64,000 nucleotides of DNA. It comes from Pseudomonas capeferrum. Lineage in GTDB: Bacteria > Pseudomonadota > Gammaproteobacteria > Pseudomonadales > Pseudomonadaceae. The stretch is taken from assembly GCF_000731675.1 (NCBI RefSeq), contig NZ_JMIT01000001.1, positions 1,859,526 to 1,923,525 of the forward strand, given 5' to 3'. Position numbers and translations under genes: made by a program. Positions 1 through 8,661 of the stretch are shown one piece after another. Under the pieces are notes generated by a model that saw only the letters and a program-made list of their open reading frames with translations, was not told where the DNA came from and made no database searches. Within the stretch, counting starts at the first letter, position 1. Each line of letters opens with the position of its first letter.

Positions 1-237
1 GCGAATTCCGCTACCAAGGGCCGGCCGCCGACGCCCTGCAGCGCCTTGACCAACATGGCCTGGTCGCCTACGTCGGGACCTTCTCCAAGACCCTGTTGCA
101 GGAGTTGCGCCTGGGCTATGCGGTGCTGCCACCCGCCGTGCTGCAGGCCGCCTGCGTGGCCAAGCACCTCAGCGACTGGCACAGCCCGACCCTGCTGCAA
201 TGGGCCCTGGCCCGCTTCTTCAGCGATACTCTATAGT
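1..237 (+). pseudogene. MocR-family regulator, 5' piece (interrupted)
   Basis: The open frame from base 3 to the TAG at 235-237 encodes the late aminotransferase-like domain of a MocR/PdxR-type transcription factor (GntR DNA-binding head fused to a fold-type I aminotransferase). Visible marks are the segment VAYVGTFSKTLLQELRLGY, whose lysine in FSKT is the PLP-binding lysine of the family, and a following LLQWALARFF segment typical just before the final subdomain. After ARFFSD the frame runs into unrelated DNA and stops within two codons. The missing C-terminal end resumes at about 33,278 (ERILARLEGDL...). The gene head lies outside the window. Seen: the break. Known: family features. Inferred: disruption by the 33 kb insert. 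Confidence 0.85.
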
Positions 238-678
238 TAACAGCGAAAACCTTGTACTCTAGAGCTGCATGTGTACAGCCAGAAGATAGATATCTTAAAG
301 TGGCTGAGCATCAAATAGCTCGCCAAAACCTGACCATGGCATGACTCAAATGCCACCAACTTGGTTAGCTCAAGTGATTCATCAACCGAGAGAAATTAAA
401 CACTGGGTGCGGGCATCACGAACTGTGAGACTTCTGACTGTATAAGGCAGCCCTACTGGAGTAACGTATGAGTACTAAAGTCGCGGGGCTTTGGGCGGAA
501 ACTTCAAATTGCAGAGTAGTTTCTGAATAAGGCGACCTGATATGCAATCGACGAGCATATAGTTTTTTGTTGCTACCGAAATTTTGATTTAATAAAGGTC
601 AGGTGCGGCATGCACCATAACCATTCGTTAGATCACCATTACCCTCTCTAAGCGCTCTTGGCAAATTCCCAACTTCGG
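238..678. other. Non-coding left border of the insert
   Basis: This AT-richer stretch begins directly after the break in the MocR gene. I see no convincing gene. A 20-codon frame at 468 has a GGAG sequence before it but is too short to support. There is no tRNA, integrase or clear insertion-sequence end. The sequence change at about 230 marks the left edge of foreign DNA. Confidence 0.5.
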
Positions 679-1869
679 TTATTTTTTTGGAAATTTAACA
701 ATTCGTAGCCCCTCAAGCCGATCGATTTCTTTTTCAAGTTTTGCAACATGCCGTAACAACATGATTTCACGAGCAAGAATTTGGTCTACTTTTAATGGAT
801 CAAGCAGCTCGACTTGTTGTGTAGCCCAGCTAACCCACATTGCCAATGCCATTTGAGTTGCTTCGCCCGGAGGCGAAGCTTCGACTGCCGCCTGGATGAA
901 TGCTCGCAGCCCTTGAGCGCGCTCCCAGCTTTCCAGATTTCTCATCAGATTTTGACGCAGCTTCTCCAACCGACGCTGCTGGTCAATTCTCTCTGTGCGC
1001 ACTCGCTCCTCCTCTGCCCGTCGACGGCGACTAGCCTCATCGGATGATCGTTGGGCTTTCACGGAAGCGGCAATACGAACAAAGCCTGTAAGGATCTGAC
1101 CAAGCTTCGATTCGAGCGTCCCTGTTTTGCTGTCCGTCCAAGTTTTTTGAATCAGTACTTCGGATCGCGCGTCGACGATAAGGGAAAATACGCCAATGGG
1201 CTCCCGCCCAAAACGAGCGGCTCTCATCGCGGCAAAGTCAGGCTCCCATCGCTGCCCTGGCTTGAATGGTTTGGGAGGGGGCGGTGGAATATCGAAGCGT
1301 TTTATGCGCTCCTGGATCGTGATCAGTAGCTCTTCCCCGTCGACTCGCACGAAGCTAACGTTACTACCAATACCGCAGGTGTACCCCGACGACTCACTGG
1401 CTTTGATCAAGCTGTCGTAGAGAAGCGCGCAGCGATCCACCTCAGTCCGGGATATGTGCGAGTTCAATACCTTTGTTTTGTCGAATACCAGTGCATTGTT
1501 GAGCTCTTTGGCCTTCCTCGCTGCACTTAGGCATTTTTTTACCGACGGATGGGGGTCAGATAACTCCGTTGGCACGATCAACATCTTAGGGTTTTTGATC
1601 ACATTCTCTGGCTTCAGCCTGACAGCCTTCTCGACATTTAGAACGTGAAACGTGATTGGCGTGGTAGAGGTTGGAGGCTTTGGACGACGCGGGCGTTTCG
1701 GGGCTGGCTTGGCCCAGTGACCCCGGGTAGGCAACGTGATCCCCGCTTTGCGGTAGGCCTTCGATAAGCCCACATCCGAGATACCTATTTCCTTCGCGAT
1801 GATCTGAACGGGTCGCTCCCACACCATTTCAAATAGCTGCTGAGGTGTGAAGGTCTTTTCGACGTACAT
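679..1869 (-). CDS. Hypothetical protein with N-terminal HTH-like region
   Basis: A 396-residue protein of unknown function. The first 60 residues (LFEMVWERP...AKEIGISDVGLSKAYRK...LPTRGHWAK) match a recurring helix-turn-helix-like signature ending in a GYWAK-type motif, which I know from uncharacterised proteins of bacterial accessory regions. A basic proline-rich linker follows, and the C-terminal third is charged and probably coiled coil (residues about 280-330, RRRRAEEERVRTERIDQQRR). The start at 1869 is chosen because AAGGACGAG lies just upstream and the ATG overlaps the TAA of a preceding gene remnant (TAATG), indicating former translational coupling. It may be DNA-binding, but that is inferred from the N-terminus only. 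It does not resemble the catabolic genes to its right and may belong to a different ancestral element. Confidence 0.6.
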   Translation of the reverse strand: MYVEKTFTPQQLFEMVWERPVQIIAKEIGISDVGLSKAYRKAGITLPTRGHWAKPAPKRPRRPKPPTSTTPITFHVLNVEKAVRLKPENVIKNPKMLIVPTELSDPHPSVKKCLSAARKAKELNNALVFDKTKVLNSHISRTEVDRCALLYDSLIKASESSGYTCGIGSNVSFVRVDGEELLITIQERIKRFDIPPPPPKPFKPGQRWEPDFAAMRAARFGREPIGVFSLIVDARSEVLIQKTWTDSKTGTLESKLGQILTGFVRIAASVKAQRSSDEASRRRRAEEERVRTERIDQQRRLEKLRQNLMRNLESWERAQGLRAFIQAAVEASPPGEATQMALAMWVSWATQQVELLDPLKVDQILAREIMLLRHVAKLEKEIDRLEGLRIVKFPKK

Positions 1870-1976
1870 TACTCGTCCTTTGTGGCATCCAAAGCGTTGT
1901 ACCAATCAGCGTATGGCGAAAGGTCTACCCGACAGCGATTGTAGTCCGGGCTGCCGTCGTGCCACCAAACGGGCCA
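1869..1976 (-). pseudogene. C-terminal remnant of an unknown gene
   Basis: About 35 codons (WPVWWHDGSPDYNR...YADWYNALDATKDE, stop) run straight into the start codon of the HTH-like gene with a TAATG overlap. The composition, rich in W, Y and D, looks like a real protein tail rather than random sequence. Upstream of about 1976 it abuts a PQQ-dehydrogenase relic in another frame, so a recombination junction lies there. I do not recognise the parent protein. Confidence 0.4.
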
Positions 1977-2169
1977 ACCTTCCGACGTTTTGCGGAGTAA
2001 TCTGCTTGAGAGGACTGAAGCGCTGGGCATTATGGTCGCCCCCATAGAACGGCCAGTTTTGGCCAACTTGCGCTATTGATTGGGGCTGCTCCGCTTGAGC
2101 GAAGGATGCTAGCAATGCAGTGGAAATCGCGACGGCAAGGCCGCCGCTGCATGTGTAGGTGCAAGACAT
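1975..2169 (-). pseudogene. N-terminal relic of a PQQ-dependent dehydrogenase
   Basis: Translation from the ATG at 2169 gives a signal peptide (GGLAVAISTALLASFAQA) followed by NWPFYGGDHNAQRFSPLKQ and ITPQNVGRL. This matches almost residue for residue the N-terminus of the intact dehydrogenase at 30070-32100 (DWPFYGGDHNAQRFSPLKQ, then ITPANVGRL). Homology stops after GRL at about 1975, where unrelated DNA begins, so roughly 90 percent of the gene is gone. It lies in the opposite orientation to the intact copy. The two copies differ at many third codon positions, so this is an older homologue rather than a fresh duplication. Confidence 0.85.
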
Positions 2170-2180
2170 GAAATACCTCA

Positions 2181-2405
2181 TTACGCGTAACTGAGCGGGG
2201 CACGGCGCAAGGCCGGAGACAGGAGCAGAATCAACACCATGATGACAGTCATAGCGACCAGACGAGGTATCAGCCCCCACCAGTTCAGCCCTACCTCCCA
2301 CAGTGCCCACACTACGGTCAGGCCCTAGATCACTGCGAACAGATGGAGCGCGCCGCGCCGCCGCAGCGCGACCAACACCGGACATATCACTGAGCCGGTA
2401 CCAGG
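2181..2405 (-). pseudogene. Relic of PQQ-dehydrogenase membrane-anchor gene
   Basis: The minus strand encodes GALHLFAVI-stop-GLTVVWALWEVGLNWW, then GLIPRLVAMTVIM...SPALRRAPLSYA and a stop. This lines up with the C-terminal half of the intact 132-residue membrane protein at 29660-30058. A TAG replaces the conserved tryptophan codon of VIWGL, and the frame is disturbed further upstream, so it is a decayed copy. It sits immediately before the dehydrogenase relic, preserving the gene order of the intact locus. Confidence 0.8.
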
Positions 2406-2492
2406 CAATCGGGCCGTAGGTAGCAATGCTGAACCGTAATAGGAGTCTGCACCCTCTCCGGTTATCACCTGAAAATCTGCGGCAAACCTGCC

Positions 2493-2521
2493 TTGACAAA
2501 AAAACTGTGATCACATATCAC
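2493..2521 (+). promoter_or_regulatory. Promoter with embedded GntR operator (site 1)
   Basis: TTGACA (2493-2498), a 17-base spacer and TATCAC (2516-2521) form a sigma-70-like promoter reading toward the SDR gene at 2597. The palindrome TGTGATCACA (2506-2515) lies inside the spacer, where bound repressor would block polymerase. The same palindrome recurs at 4650, 4814 and 10704. Confidence 0.7.
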
Positions 2522-2596
2522 TTAATGAGTATTTCTTGTCTACGCACGTCGTAGCCAAGAAAACTCATTAACAAAAACAAGACAGGACGAATTGCT

Positions 2597-3385
2597 ATGA
2601 ACGTGATGAAGCGGCTAACACCCTATACCGGATTGAGGGTCTTGATTTCCGGTGGGGCAGCAGGCATTGGAGAATCGATCGCGGCTGCATATCTCGAAAT
2701 TGGGGCAAGAGTCCATGTATGTGATGTAAGCGAGCAGGCGATCGCAAAATTTCGTGAGTGCTATCCTGACGCTTTGGCCACGCTGGCTGATGTCTCCGAC
2801 TCTGCTCACGTGAAGCGCGTCTTCGAAATACAACAGGAGTGGGTGGGTGGACTCGATATACTGATCAACAACGCAGGCATCGCAGGGCCGACCGGGGGAA
2901 TCGACAAAATTAGCGATGCCGAGTGGGAACAGACAATAGACATCAACCTCAATGCACAGTATCGCTTCGCGCATCATGCTGTCCCCCTGCTGACGAAGTC
3001 AGAACACGCACACATCATTCACATCTCATCCGTCGCAGGGCGCCTAGGTTATGCTTGGCGGACTCCTTACGCGGCGACCAAATGGGCAATTGTAGGGCTG
3101 ATGAAGTCTCTGGCTGCAGAGTTGGGTGAAAGGGACATTCGAGTCAATGCACTACTACCAGGCATTGTCGAAGGCCCTCGACAGGATCGCGTCATCAGTG
3201 ATCGCGCCAGGCAGTTAGGAATCTCCGAGCCTGAAATGCTCGAACAAACGTTGAACAAAATATCATTACGCCGCATGACTCCACCGGAGGATGTGGCAGC
3301 AATGGCCTTATTTCTATGCTCTCCTGCCGCGCACAATGTGACAGGTCAAGCGATCAGCATCGACGGTAATGTCGAGTACCTGTGA
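2597..3385 (+). CDS. SDR-family oxidoreductase (module A)
   Basis: A 262-residue classical short-chain dehydrogenase. It shows the nucleotide-binding GGAAGIG (residues about 19-25), NNAG (about 92-95), a catalytic serine in ISSVAG, and YAATK as the YxxxK pair. It should oxidise a hydroxyl group or reduce a keto group with NAD(P)(H); the substrate is unknown. Start: ATG at 2597 with AGGA upstream. The promoter just upstream carries the GntR-type palindrome shared with the UxaA/BKACE operon, so I place it in the same pathway although it is 2 kb away and read from the other strand. Family assignment is firm; pathway role is inferred. Confidence 0.85.
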   Translation: MNVMKRLTPYTGLRVLISGGAAGIGESIAAAYLEIGARVHVCDVSEQAIAKFRECYPDALATLADVSDSAHVKRVFEIQQEWVGGLDILINNAGIAGPTGGIDKISDAEWEQTIDINLNAQYRFAHHAVPLLTKSEHAHIIHISSVAGRLGYAWRTPYAATKWAIVGLMKSLAAELGERDIRVNALLPGIVEGPRQDRVISDRARQLGISEPEMLEQTLNKISLRRMTPPEDVAAMALFLCSPAAHNVTGQAISIDGNVEYL

Positions 3386-3408
3386 TCAAGCTTTCGCAAT
3401 AGATTTAC

Positions 3409-3443
3409 AACGGCTCGCCCCTAGCCTAGTTGTCGAGCCGTTT
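3409..3443 (+). terminator. Hairpin after SDR
   Basis: AACGGCTCG and CGAGCCGTT form a 9-bp stem around a 16-base loop, followed by TTATT, shortly after the SDR stop codon. Probable rho-independent terminator. Confidence 0.6.
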
Positions 3444-3594
3444 ATTAAGCATGTGCATGTTTGAATGGCAAATTGCTTTCATACCACATCAGAACACTTA
3501 CACCGGATCACACCCCATTGAGCAGTGTGACACCGATAACGTCTGTTTCCTTTCCCGATGCCCAGAGGAATTTATTAATTCCTCATAGGCCAAT

Positions 3595-4137
3595 TTATTC
3601 TGTCGACCTCGAATCGCCGGCATCTACTGAAAGCTCTGCTAGAAAACGACTTGAATTAGCAACGTATCCCTGTGCGTTGGCCCGCAGTCCAGCTTGCTGT
3701 TCCTCGCTAAGTGTGCGAACCACCTTGGCAGGCGAGCCCAGCACCAATGACCCATCCGGGATGACCATTTTCTCGGTGACAAGCGCCTTGGCGCCAATGA
3801 GGCAGTTCGCACCTATGATTGCCCCATTCAAGACCACCGCTTGGATCCCGATCAAACTACCATCTCCGACTTGGCATCCATGGAGCATGGCCTGGTGGCC
3901 GACAGTGACATCCTTCCCCAGCGTCAACGGAAAACCAGGGTCGGTATGAAGAACTGCTCCATCCTGGATATTGGAGCCTGCACCGATGTGTATCAGTTCG
4001 TTGTCCCCACGAATCACTGCGCCGAACCAGACGCTGGATCCTTCTGCCAGATGCACTTGGCCAATGACTGCAGCCGTCGGTGCTATCCAACTCTGCGGAT
4101 GCGCTTGAACGCTGACGTCGCTCAATCGATATTTCAT
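3595..4137 (-). CDS. Gamma-carbonic-anhydrase-like hexapeptide protein
   Basis: A 180-residue left-handed beta-helix protein with repeated hexapeptide units ([55 protein letters not shown]). The spaced histidines of LHTDPG, VGHQ and LHGC occupy the zinc-ligand positions of gamma-carbonic anhydrases and of the PaaY/CaiE/YrdA group. Such proteins often sit in CoA-linked catabolic operons, where PaaY has thioesterase activity, so carbonic anhydrase activity should not be assumed. It lies between the SDR and the GntR regulator of module A; a copy of the operator palindrome lies about 510 bp upstream of its start. Start: ATG at 4137 after a GGGAGTGA sequence. Confidence 0.8.
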   Translation of the reverse strand: MKYRLSDVSVQAHPQSWIAPTAAVIGQVHLAEGSSVWFGAVIRGDNELIHIGAGSNIQDGAVLHTDPGFPLTLGKDVTVGHQAMLHGCQVGDGSLIGIQAVVLNGAIIGANCLIGAKALVTEKMVIPDGSLVLGSPAKVVRTLSEEQQAGLRANAQGYVANSSRFLAELSVDAGDSRSTE

Positions 4138-4649
4138 AGATCACTCCCATTTTTTGTGATTTAGGTCGGCGCGGTGACGCTTGTTTGCAATGGTGTTGCA
4201 AGCTACTGAAAAAACAACTCCTAAGCGCATGCCCAAACGAATGGGCGGTCTTAGGTTGATGAGAAAAAGCTAGGCTGGTCCCTGCGCAGGTAGTGTTGGT
4301 CGCGACTGAGAATGCCTGCGACAGAGGCCCACACTGCGACTCCGACTACCCATAAACGGCGTACTGCATTTCTGCGTGGGCAGTGCCTCATGCTCCACCC
4401 AATCTGGTGACCACTGGGATAGTTCTCCTCGATAGCACGTGTGCAAGTGCGCTGTGCAACGTAGAGATGTGTCGAGCGAGCGCATTCTTTGGAGAAAATT
4501 GCGCAGCAGTGTGGCGAGAAGGCTATCCACGATAGAGCCTGTCCAAGCGAACCCACAGCTGAAGTGCGCTCATGACCGTCCTCCAGTCCGATTTTTATTT
4601 ATGCCGATGCTATCGACTTGACTCTGAGCCTACCCTGCACACAGTGATA

Positions 4650-4659
4650 TGTGATCACA
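4650..4659. promoter_or_regulatory. GntR operator, site 2
   Basis: TGTGATCACA with flanks AGTGATA upstream and G downstream. With its flanks it is nearly the exact reverse complement of site 1 (ACTGTGATCACATATCACT against AGTGATATGTGATCACAGT), suggesting an inverted arrangement serving the minus-strand gene at 3595-4137. Confidence 0.65.
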
Positions 4660-4813
4660 GTATTGAGTGATAAACAAGAATGGTTTCGACGGTAAGAAGG
4701 CCGATGAGCTAGCTCCGGCATTTATCCACCCGGATAACGACGAACTCGAGCAAGACGCAGCTTCCTGTCGAAAAACGGGACAGCGCCTTACGATTTTATA
4801 GCGCCATCACTGC

Positions 4814-4823
4814 TGTGATCACA
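4814..4823. promoter_or_regulatory. GntR operator, site 3 (autoregulatory)
   Basis: CTGTGATCACAG (4813-4824), a perfect 12-base palindrome 50 bases before the GntR start codon. Its position suggests that the regulator controls its own gene. Confidence 0.65.
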
Positions 4824-4873
4824 GATGCCTTATTGTTCTATGCCCAAGGGTTGAATCTGCTTATACTCACTCC

Positions 4874-5593
4874 ATGAACATATCCACACTCGTAACGCCC
4901 ATGATCCGCCAGACCCTCAGTGCGGACGTTTATGCCCAGCTGCGTGATCTGCTGATAAGTGGACGCGTTATGCCTGGGGAAAAGCTCTCCCTCAGATCTC
5001 TCGCGGACGCTCTAGGTGTTAGCGTCATGCCTGTGCGAGAGGCTGTTCACAGGTTGGTCGCTGAGCAAGCGCTTGAAATGGCGGCTAATCGATATATTCG
5101 CGTTCCTGTACTGACAGTCAGCCAATTCCGGGAAATCACCAGTATCCGGTTGAATCTGGAGGGGCAAGCTGCCGCTCGTGCTGCCGAGCTTGTTGATTCG
5201 CAGACGCTGGCTGAGATAGAAAAGATACACGAGGCATTTTGCGCGGAGTTTGCAAAAGGCGCTCCCGATGAGTCACGGCTGATTACACTGAATAAAGAAT
5301 TGCATTTCGCAATTTATAACCAGGCGGACATGCCCATCCTGCTCCAGATAGTTGAGTCCTTGTGGCTGAGAATAGGGCCTATCATCAACTATGACCTACG
5401 ATCTGGCACTGAGCGTGTGGTTCAGCGAGTGCAAGCCAGTCATCACGCAGCGATGGTTGATGCTTTAAAGAAGGGGGACTCCGTTGCCGCCCGTGAATCG
5501 CTGCAAGATGACATCAAAAGTGCTGCCGAGTTTATCCTGAATACAGGGGCGCTGATCGTTGCCGATGCGCACAAACCTGTAGAAGCTGATTAA
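4874..5593 (+). CDS. GntR-family regulator, FCD subfamily
   Basis: A 239-residue regulator. The N-terminal winged helix (residues about 12-75: SADVYAQLRDLLISGRVMPG, then LSLRSLADALGVSVMPVREA) is typical GntR. The C-terminal all-helical FCD domain (about 85-225) shows the expected acid/histidine metal-ligand pattern, with HFAIYNQAD and SHHAAMVDAL. FCD regulators usually sense organic acids, often through a bound metal, and repress divergent catabolic operons. A perfect palindrome TGTGATCACA lies upstream of this gene and of three others in the module, so it is the natural candidate to bind them. It converges on the uxaA-like gene across a shared terminator. There is no strong Shine-Dalgarno before the ATG at 4874; a later in-frame ATG at 4901 is possible. 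Confidence 0.88.
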   Translation: MNISTLVTPMIRQTLSADVYAQLRDLLISGRVMPGEKLSLRSLADALGVSVMPVREAVHRLVAEQALEMAANRYIRVPVLTVSQFREITSIRLNLEGQAAARAAELVDSQTLAEIEKIHEAFCAEFAKGAPDESRLITLNKELHFAIYNQADMPILLQIVESLWLRIGPIINYDLRSGTERVVQRVQASHHAAMVDALKKGDSVAARESLQDDIKSAAEFILNTGALIVADAHKPVEAD

Positions 5594-5610
5594 ATCCACC
5601 AACATGTTTT

Positions 5611-5648
5611 AAAAAGAGTCGCCCTGGTATCAGGGCGACTCTTTTTTT
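5611..5648. terminator. Bidirectional terminator
   Basis: A 16-bp perfect stem (AAAAAGAGTCGCCCTG, loop GTAT, complementary arm) with A and T runs on both sides, placed between the convergent gntR and uxaA-like genes. It should stop transcription in both directions. Confidence 0.92.
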
Positions 5649-5657
5649 GCTCGCTTA

Positions 5658-7184
5658 TTACATCTGAGCGCCGATCATCCAAGGCACTGTTTCTTCATTG
5701 CCGACGCCCAACGCCTCGCTTTTAGATTTTTCCCCAGAAGCCACGCGTATGAGCATGTCGAAAATCTCTTTACCCTTCGATTCAAGGGTGGCACCGCCAT
5801 CCATGACATCCCCGCAGTTGATGTCCATATCATCCTTCATGCGAGTGTACATTTTGGTATTAGTCGCAAGCTTGATCGAAGGAGCAGGTTTGGCGCCAAA
5901 GCACGAGCCGCGTCCGGTGGTGAACGCAACGAGATTTGCGCCGCTGGCGATTTGGCCAGTGGCACCCATAGGATCATAGCCAGGCGCATCCATGAACACC
6001 AAGCCTCGGACTGTAATGGGCTCGGCATAACGATAAACGCCCATGAGTGCTGACGAACCACTTTTGGCAACTGCGCCTAGAGACTTTTCAAGAATGGTCG
6101 TCAGGCCGCCGGCCTTGTTACCAGGCGTGGGGTTGTTATCGATACTGCCTTTTTCGCGGTCTGCGTAGCTTTCCCACCATTTGATAAGGTCGACGATACC
6201 CTGGCCGACCTCACGGGTTGCAGCGCGACGAGTTAGCAGGTGTTCAGCACCGTAGATCTCCGGCGTTTCGCTAAGGATGGCCGTTCCACCTTGCGCTACG
6301 AGCATATCGACAGCCACACCGAGGGCGGGGTTGGCCGTGATGCCCGAATATCCGTCTGAACCGCCGCACTGGAGCGCAACGGTCAGGTGCCGCGCCGAGA
6401 CCGGCTCGCGTCGGCACTCGTTGGCAACCGGCAGCATCAATTCCACAGCGGCAATGGCGGCATCCGCTGCCTTGCGGGTTCCGCCAACGTCTTGGATGAC
6501 CACAGGAGCGATAAGCTTGCCGGTATCGATGCCCTGGGCCATGAACAGCGCGCCCATCTGGTTGGCTTCACAGCCAAGGCCGATGACAACCACGCCAGCG
6601 AAGTTGGCGTGCTTGATGAACCCGCCTAGCGTGCGCCGCAGTTGGTTCACCCCCTCGCCATTGTGCTCTATGCAGCAACCGAAGCTGTGGGTGATCGGCA
6701 CCACACCGTCCACGTTTGGGTAAGCATCCAGCACACCGTTTCGCGAGAAGTGTTCAACCACCATTTTGGTAACAGTGGAGGAGCAGTTCACCGTGCTTAC
6801 TACCCCAATGTAGTTTCGAGTTGCTACTCGCCCGTCAGCGCGGACGAAACCTTGGAATGTCACAGGAGAGGCTGCAGGCGACGCGACTTTGGCATCCTCG
6901 CCGAACGCGTAGTCTCGGTCGAACGTCGCCATCTCCAGATTGTGCGTATGCACATAATCGCCTGGCTCAATGGATTTAGTAGCAAAGCCAATAATCTGGC
7001 CGTAACGCAGAACAGGATCACCTGGGTTTACGTGTGCAAGGGCAATCTTGTGCGCTGCGGGGACATCGGCGAACACCACGATATTACCGAACTCCGTAAC
7101 CACGGTTCCTTGAGGTATCGAAGCACGTGCGATTGCAACGTTGTCGTCGGGATGTAGTTTAAGTACCAGGGATGTACTCTTCAT
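5658..7184 (-). CDS. UxaA/GarD-family sugar-acid dehydratase
   Basis: A 508-residue enzyme of the altronate/galactarate dehydratase family, full length: an N-terminal SAF-type domain (residues 1 to about 90) joined to the iron-dependent catalytic part. Family segments seen include GFVRADGRVATRNYIGV, ITHSFGCC, GLGCEANQ, LQCGGSDGYSGITANPA and TGRGSCFGAKPAPSIKL. Members remove water from C2/C3 of aldonic or aldaric acids to give 2-keto-3-deoxy acids. It is last of a minus-strand operon with a BKACE enzyme, a 3-hydroxyacid dehydrogenase and a transporter. Its start overlaps the stop of the transporter gene (ATGA), so the two are translationally coupled. The substrate is not determined. Confidence 0.88.
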   Translation of the reverse strand: MKSTSLVLKLHPDDNVAIARASIPQGTVVTEFGNIVVFADVPAAHKIALAHVNPGDPVLRYGQIIGFATKSIEPGDYVHTHNLEMATFDRDYAFGEDAKVASPAASPVTFQGFVRADGRVATRNYIGVVSTVNCSSTVTKMVVEHFSRNGVLDAYPNVDGVVPITHSFGCCIEHNGEGVNQLRRTLGGFIKHANFAGVVVIGLGCEANQMGALFMAQGIDTGKLIAPVVIQDVGGTRKAADAAIAAVELMLPVANECRREPVSARHLTVALQCGGSDGYSGITANPALGVAVDMLVAQGGTAILSETPEIYGAEHLLTRRAATREVGQGIVDLIKWWESYADREKGSIDNNPTPGNKAGGLTTILEKSLGAVAKSGSSALMGVYRYAEPITVRGLVFMDAPGYDPMGATGQIASGANLVAFTTGRGSCFGAKPAPSIKLATNTKMYTRMKDDMDINCGDVMDGGATLESKGKEIFDMLIRVASGEKSKSEALGVGNEETVPWMIGAQM

Positions 7185-8551
7185 TTTGTCCTCGCATTAT
7201 CAGTAATACACGGCGCAACCTGGGACAATACAATGTTGTCCCGCGTTTTTGTAGTAATCGTTTCTTGTGCCTGACGTAGTTTCAAACTCAGGAATGCGGC
7301 GAGCGTTAAAAGAGCCGCTACAATGATGAGTCCATTCTTCGTACTCCCAGTAGTTTGCTCAACGAAGCCAAGAAGTGAAGGGCCGAAGAAGCCACCAGTA
7401 ATACCAAAGGTATTCACTAACGCCAGACCCGCCGCCATACCTACTCCCGCCAGCCTTGAGCTGGCGAAGAGAAATATCACAGGCTGAACAACGAAAAACA
7501 TCGATGCCGTAAGGGTAAATCCTATTAGTGCTATCAGTGGAGTGGTATAGGCCGCGAGGGTCAATCCAGCCGACATCAGGAGCAGACCACCGAACATTAT
7601 TTTGCGTGAGATTTTCGGAGTAGTTGCATACTTTGGAAGAAACGCTGCGCCGAGTGCTGCTGCTATCCATGGGATTGAGTTTAACAATCCTATCTGTAGC
7701 GATGACAAGCCTCCATACGTGCCGATGATGCCGGGCAAGAAGAAAATTACTGAATAAACACTAACTTGGTGGAGGAAGTACACCGCAATAGCAAGCCAAA
7801 TTTGAGGGATTTTAAGAACACCCTTAAAAGAATGACCAACATTGCCGGAGGCGATTTCTTCATCATGTTCTTTTTTCAGAACTTGCTCTACTTCAGTGGC
7901 TTGTTCCTTTGATAGCCAAGTTGCCGTAGATGGGCCGTCCGGAAGCTTTCGCCAAATCACGACGGAGAATAGAACAGCTGGAATTCCCTCCAAGAAGAAC
8001 AGCCACTGCCAGCCGTGCCAACCCCAGATTCCATCCATCTCTAACAGCAGCCCGCCAACCGGCCCGCTGATGATGTTCGCGAGACAGACCCCGATTAGAA
8101 AATAGCCACTTGCACGTGCCCTTTGCTCACGACCAAACCAATAGGTTAAATAGAGCATTACACCTGGGAACAATCCGGCTTCAGCTGCGCCCAGTAGTGC
8201 GCGGGCAATGTAAAACGTAGTCTCATCGGTAATGAAGGCCATACCGGCAGACAACAACCCCCAGGTGATCATGATCCTGGTGATCCAGAGTCGGGCACCT
8301 ACCCGATGCATGATCAGGTTACTAGGTACCTCCATGAGTGCATAGGTAAGGAAGAAGAGCCCTGCACCGAAACCGTAGGCGGCAGCGGAAATACCCAAGT
8401 CTACTGCCATGTGTGTTTTGGCAAGTGAAATGTTAGTTCTGTCTAGAAAGCTTATAATGTAAGCAACAATTAACATCGGCATCAATTTGCGAAACATTAA
8501 AGCGTTCAGCGACTGTCCCTTTTGTGTTTTTGTATGGGTCGTAGCTAACAT
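7181..8551 (-). CDS. MFS transporter, anion:cation symporter type
   Basis: A 456-residue inner-membrane permease with about 12 hydrophobic segments. The beginning (LMPMLIVAYIISFLDRTNISLAK) and GAAEAGLFPGVMLYLTYWF are typical of the ACS family, which takes up organic acids such as phthalate, hexuronates, galactarate and 4-hydroxyphenylacetate. It lies between the BKACE gene and the uxaA-like gene on the minus strand and very probably imports the acid handled by module A. Start at 8551 follows GAGGAGAAC. Family and topology are clear; the substrate is inferred only from context. Confidence 0.88.
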   Translation of the reverse strand: MLATTHTKTQKGQSLNALMFRKLMPMLIVAYIISFLDRTNISLAKTHMAVDLGISAAAYGFGAGLFFLTYALMEVPSNLIMHRVGARLWITRIMITWGLLSAGMAFITDETTFYIARALLGAAEAGLFPGVMLYLTYWFGREQRARASGYFLIGVCLANIISGPVGGLLLEMDGIWGWHGWQWLFFLEGIPAVLFSVVIWRKLPDGPSTATWLSKEQATEVEQVLKKEHDEEIASGNVGHSFKGVLKIPQIWLAIAVYFLHQVSVYSVIFFLPGIIGTYGGLSSLQIGLLNSIPWIAAALGAAFLPKYATTPKISRKIMFGGLLLMSAGLTLAAYTTPLIALIGFTLTASMFFVVQPVIFLFASSRLAGVGMAAGLALVNTFGITGGFFGPSLLGFVEQTTGSTKNGLIIVAALLTLAAFLSLKLRQAQETITTKTRDNIVLSQVAPCITDNARTK

Positions 8552-8661
8552 GATTCATGTTCTCCTCATGAGGATAAATTGCTAAGGCGCGAGTGTTGTG
8601 CCGCGACCTTTAGTTATCAAAATATCCTCTAGATAGGCTTTACGGGGATGAATACCCGCGT

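Larger units (their letters stand above)
4138..4873. promoter_or_regulatory. Intergenic control region of module A
   Basis: 736 bases between the hexapeptide-protein gene (minus strand) and gntR (plus strand). The right part holds two copies of the TGTGATCACA palindrome (4650 and 4814). The left part (about 4200-4560) has small open frames on the minus strand that I cannot assign to any family; it may be gene debris. Confidence 0.5.

Noticed and set aside
230..678. Possible attachment site or IS left end at the left border.
   Set aside because: No inverted or direct repeat matching the right border could be found by eye.
1906..2514. A long minus-strand open frame of about 200 codons.
   Set aside because: It is a chance fusion: only the parts homologous to the anchor and dehydrogenase genes carry signal, in shifted frames and with a stop inside the anchor frame. 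Treated as two relics.
4251..4556. Minus-strand open frames that might be a transposase remnant.
   Set aside because: No catalytic or DNA-binding motif recognisable; could not be told from random sequence.
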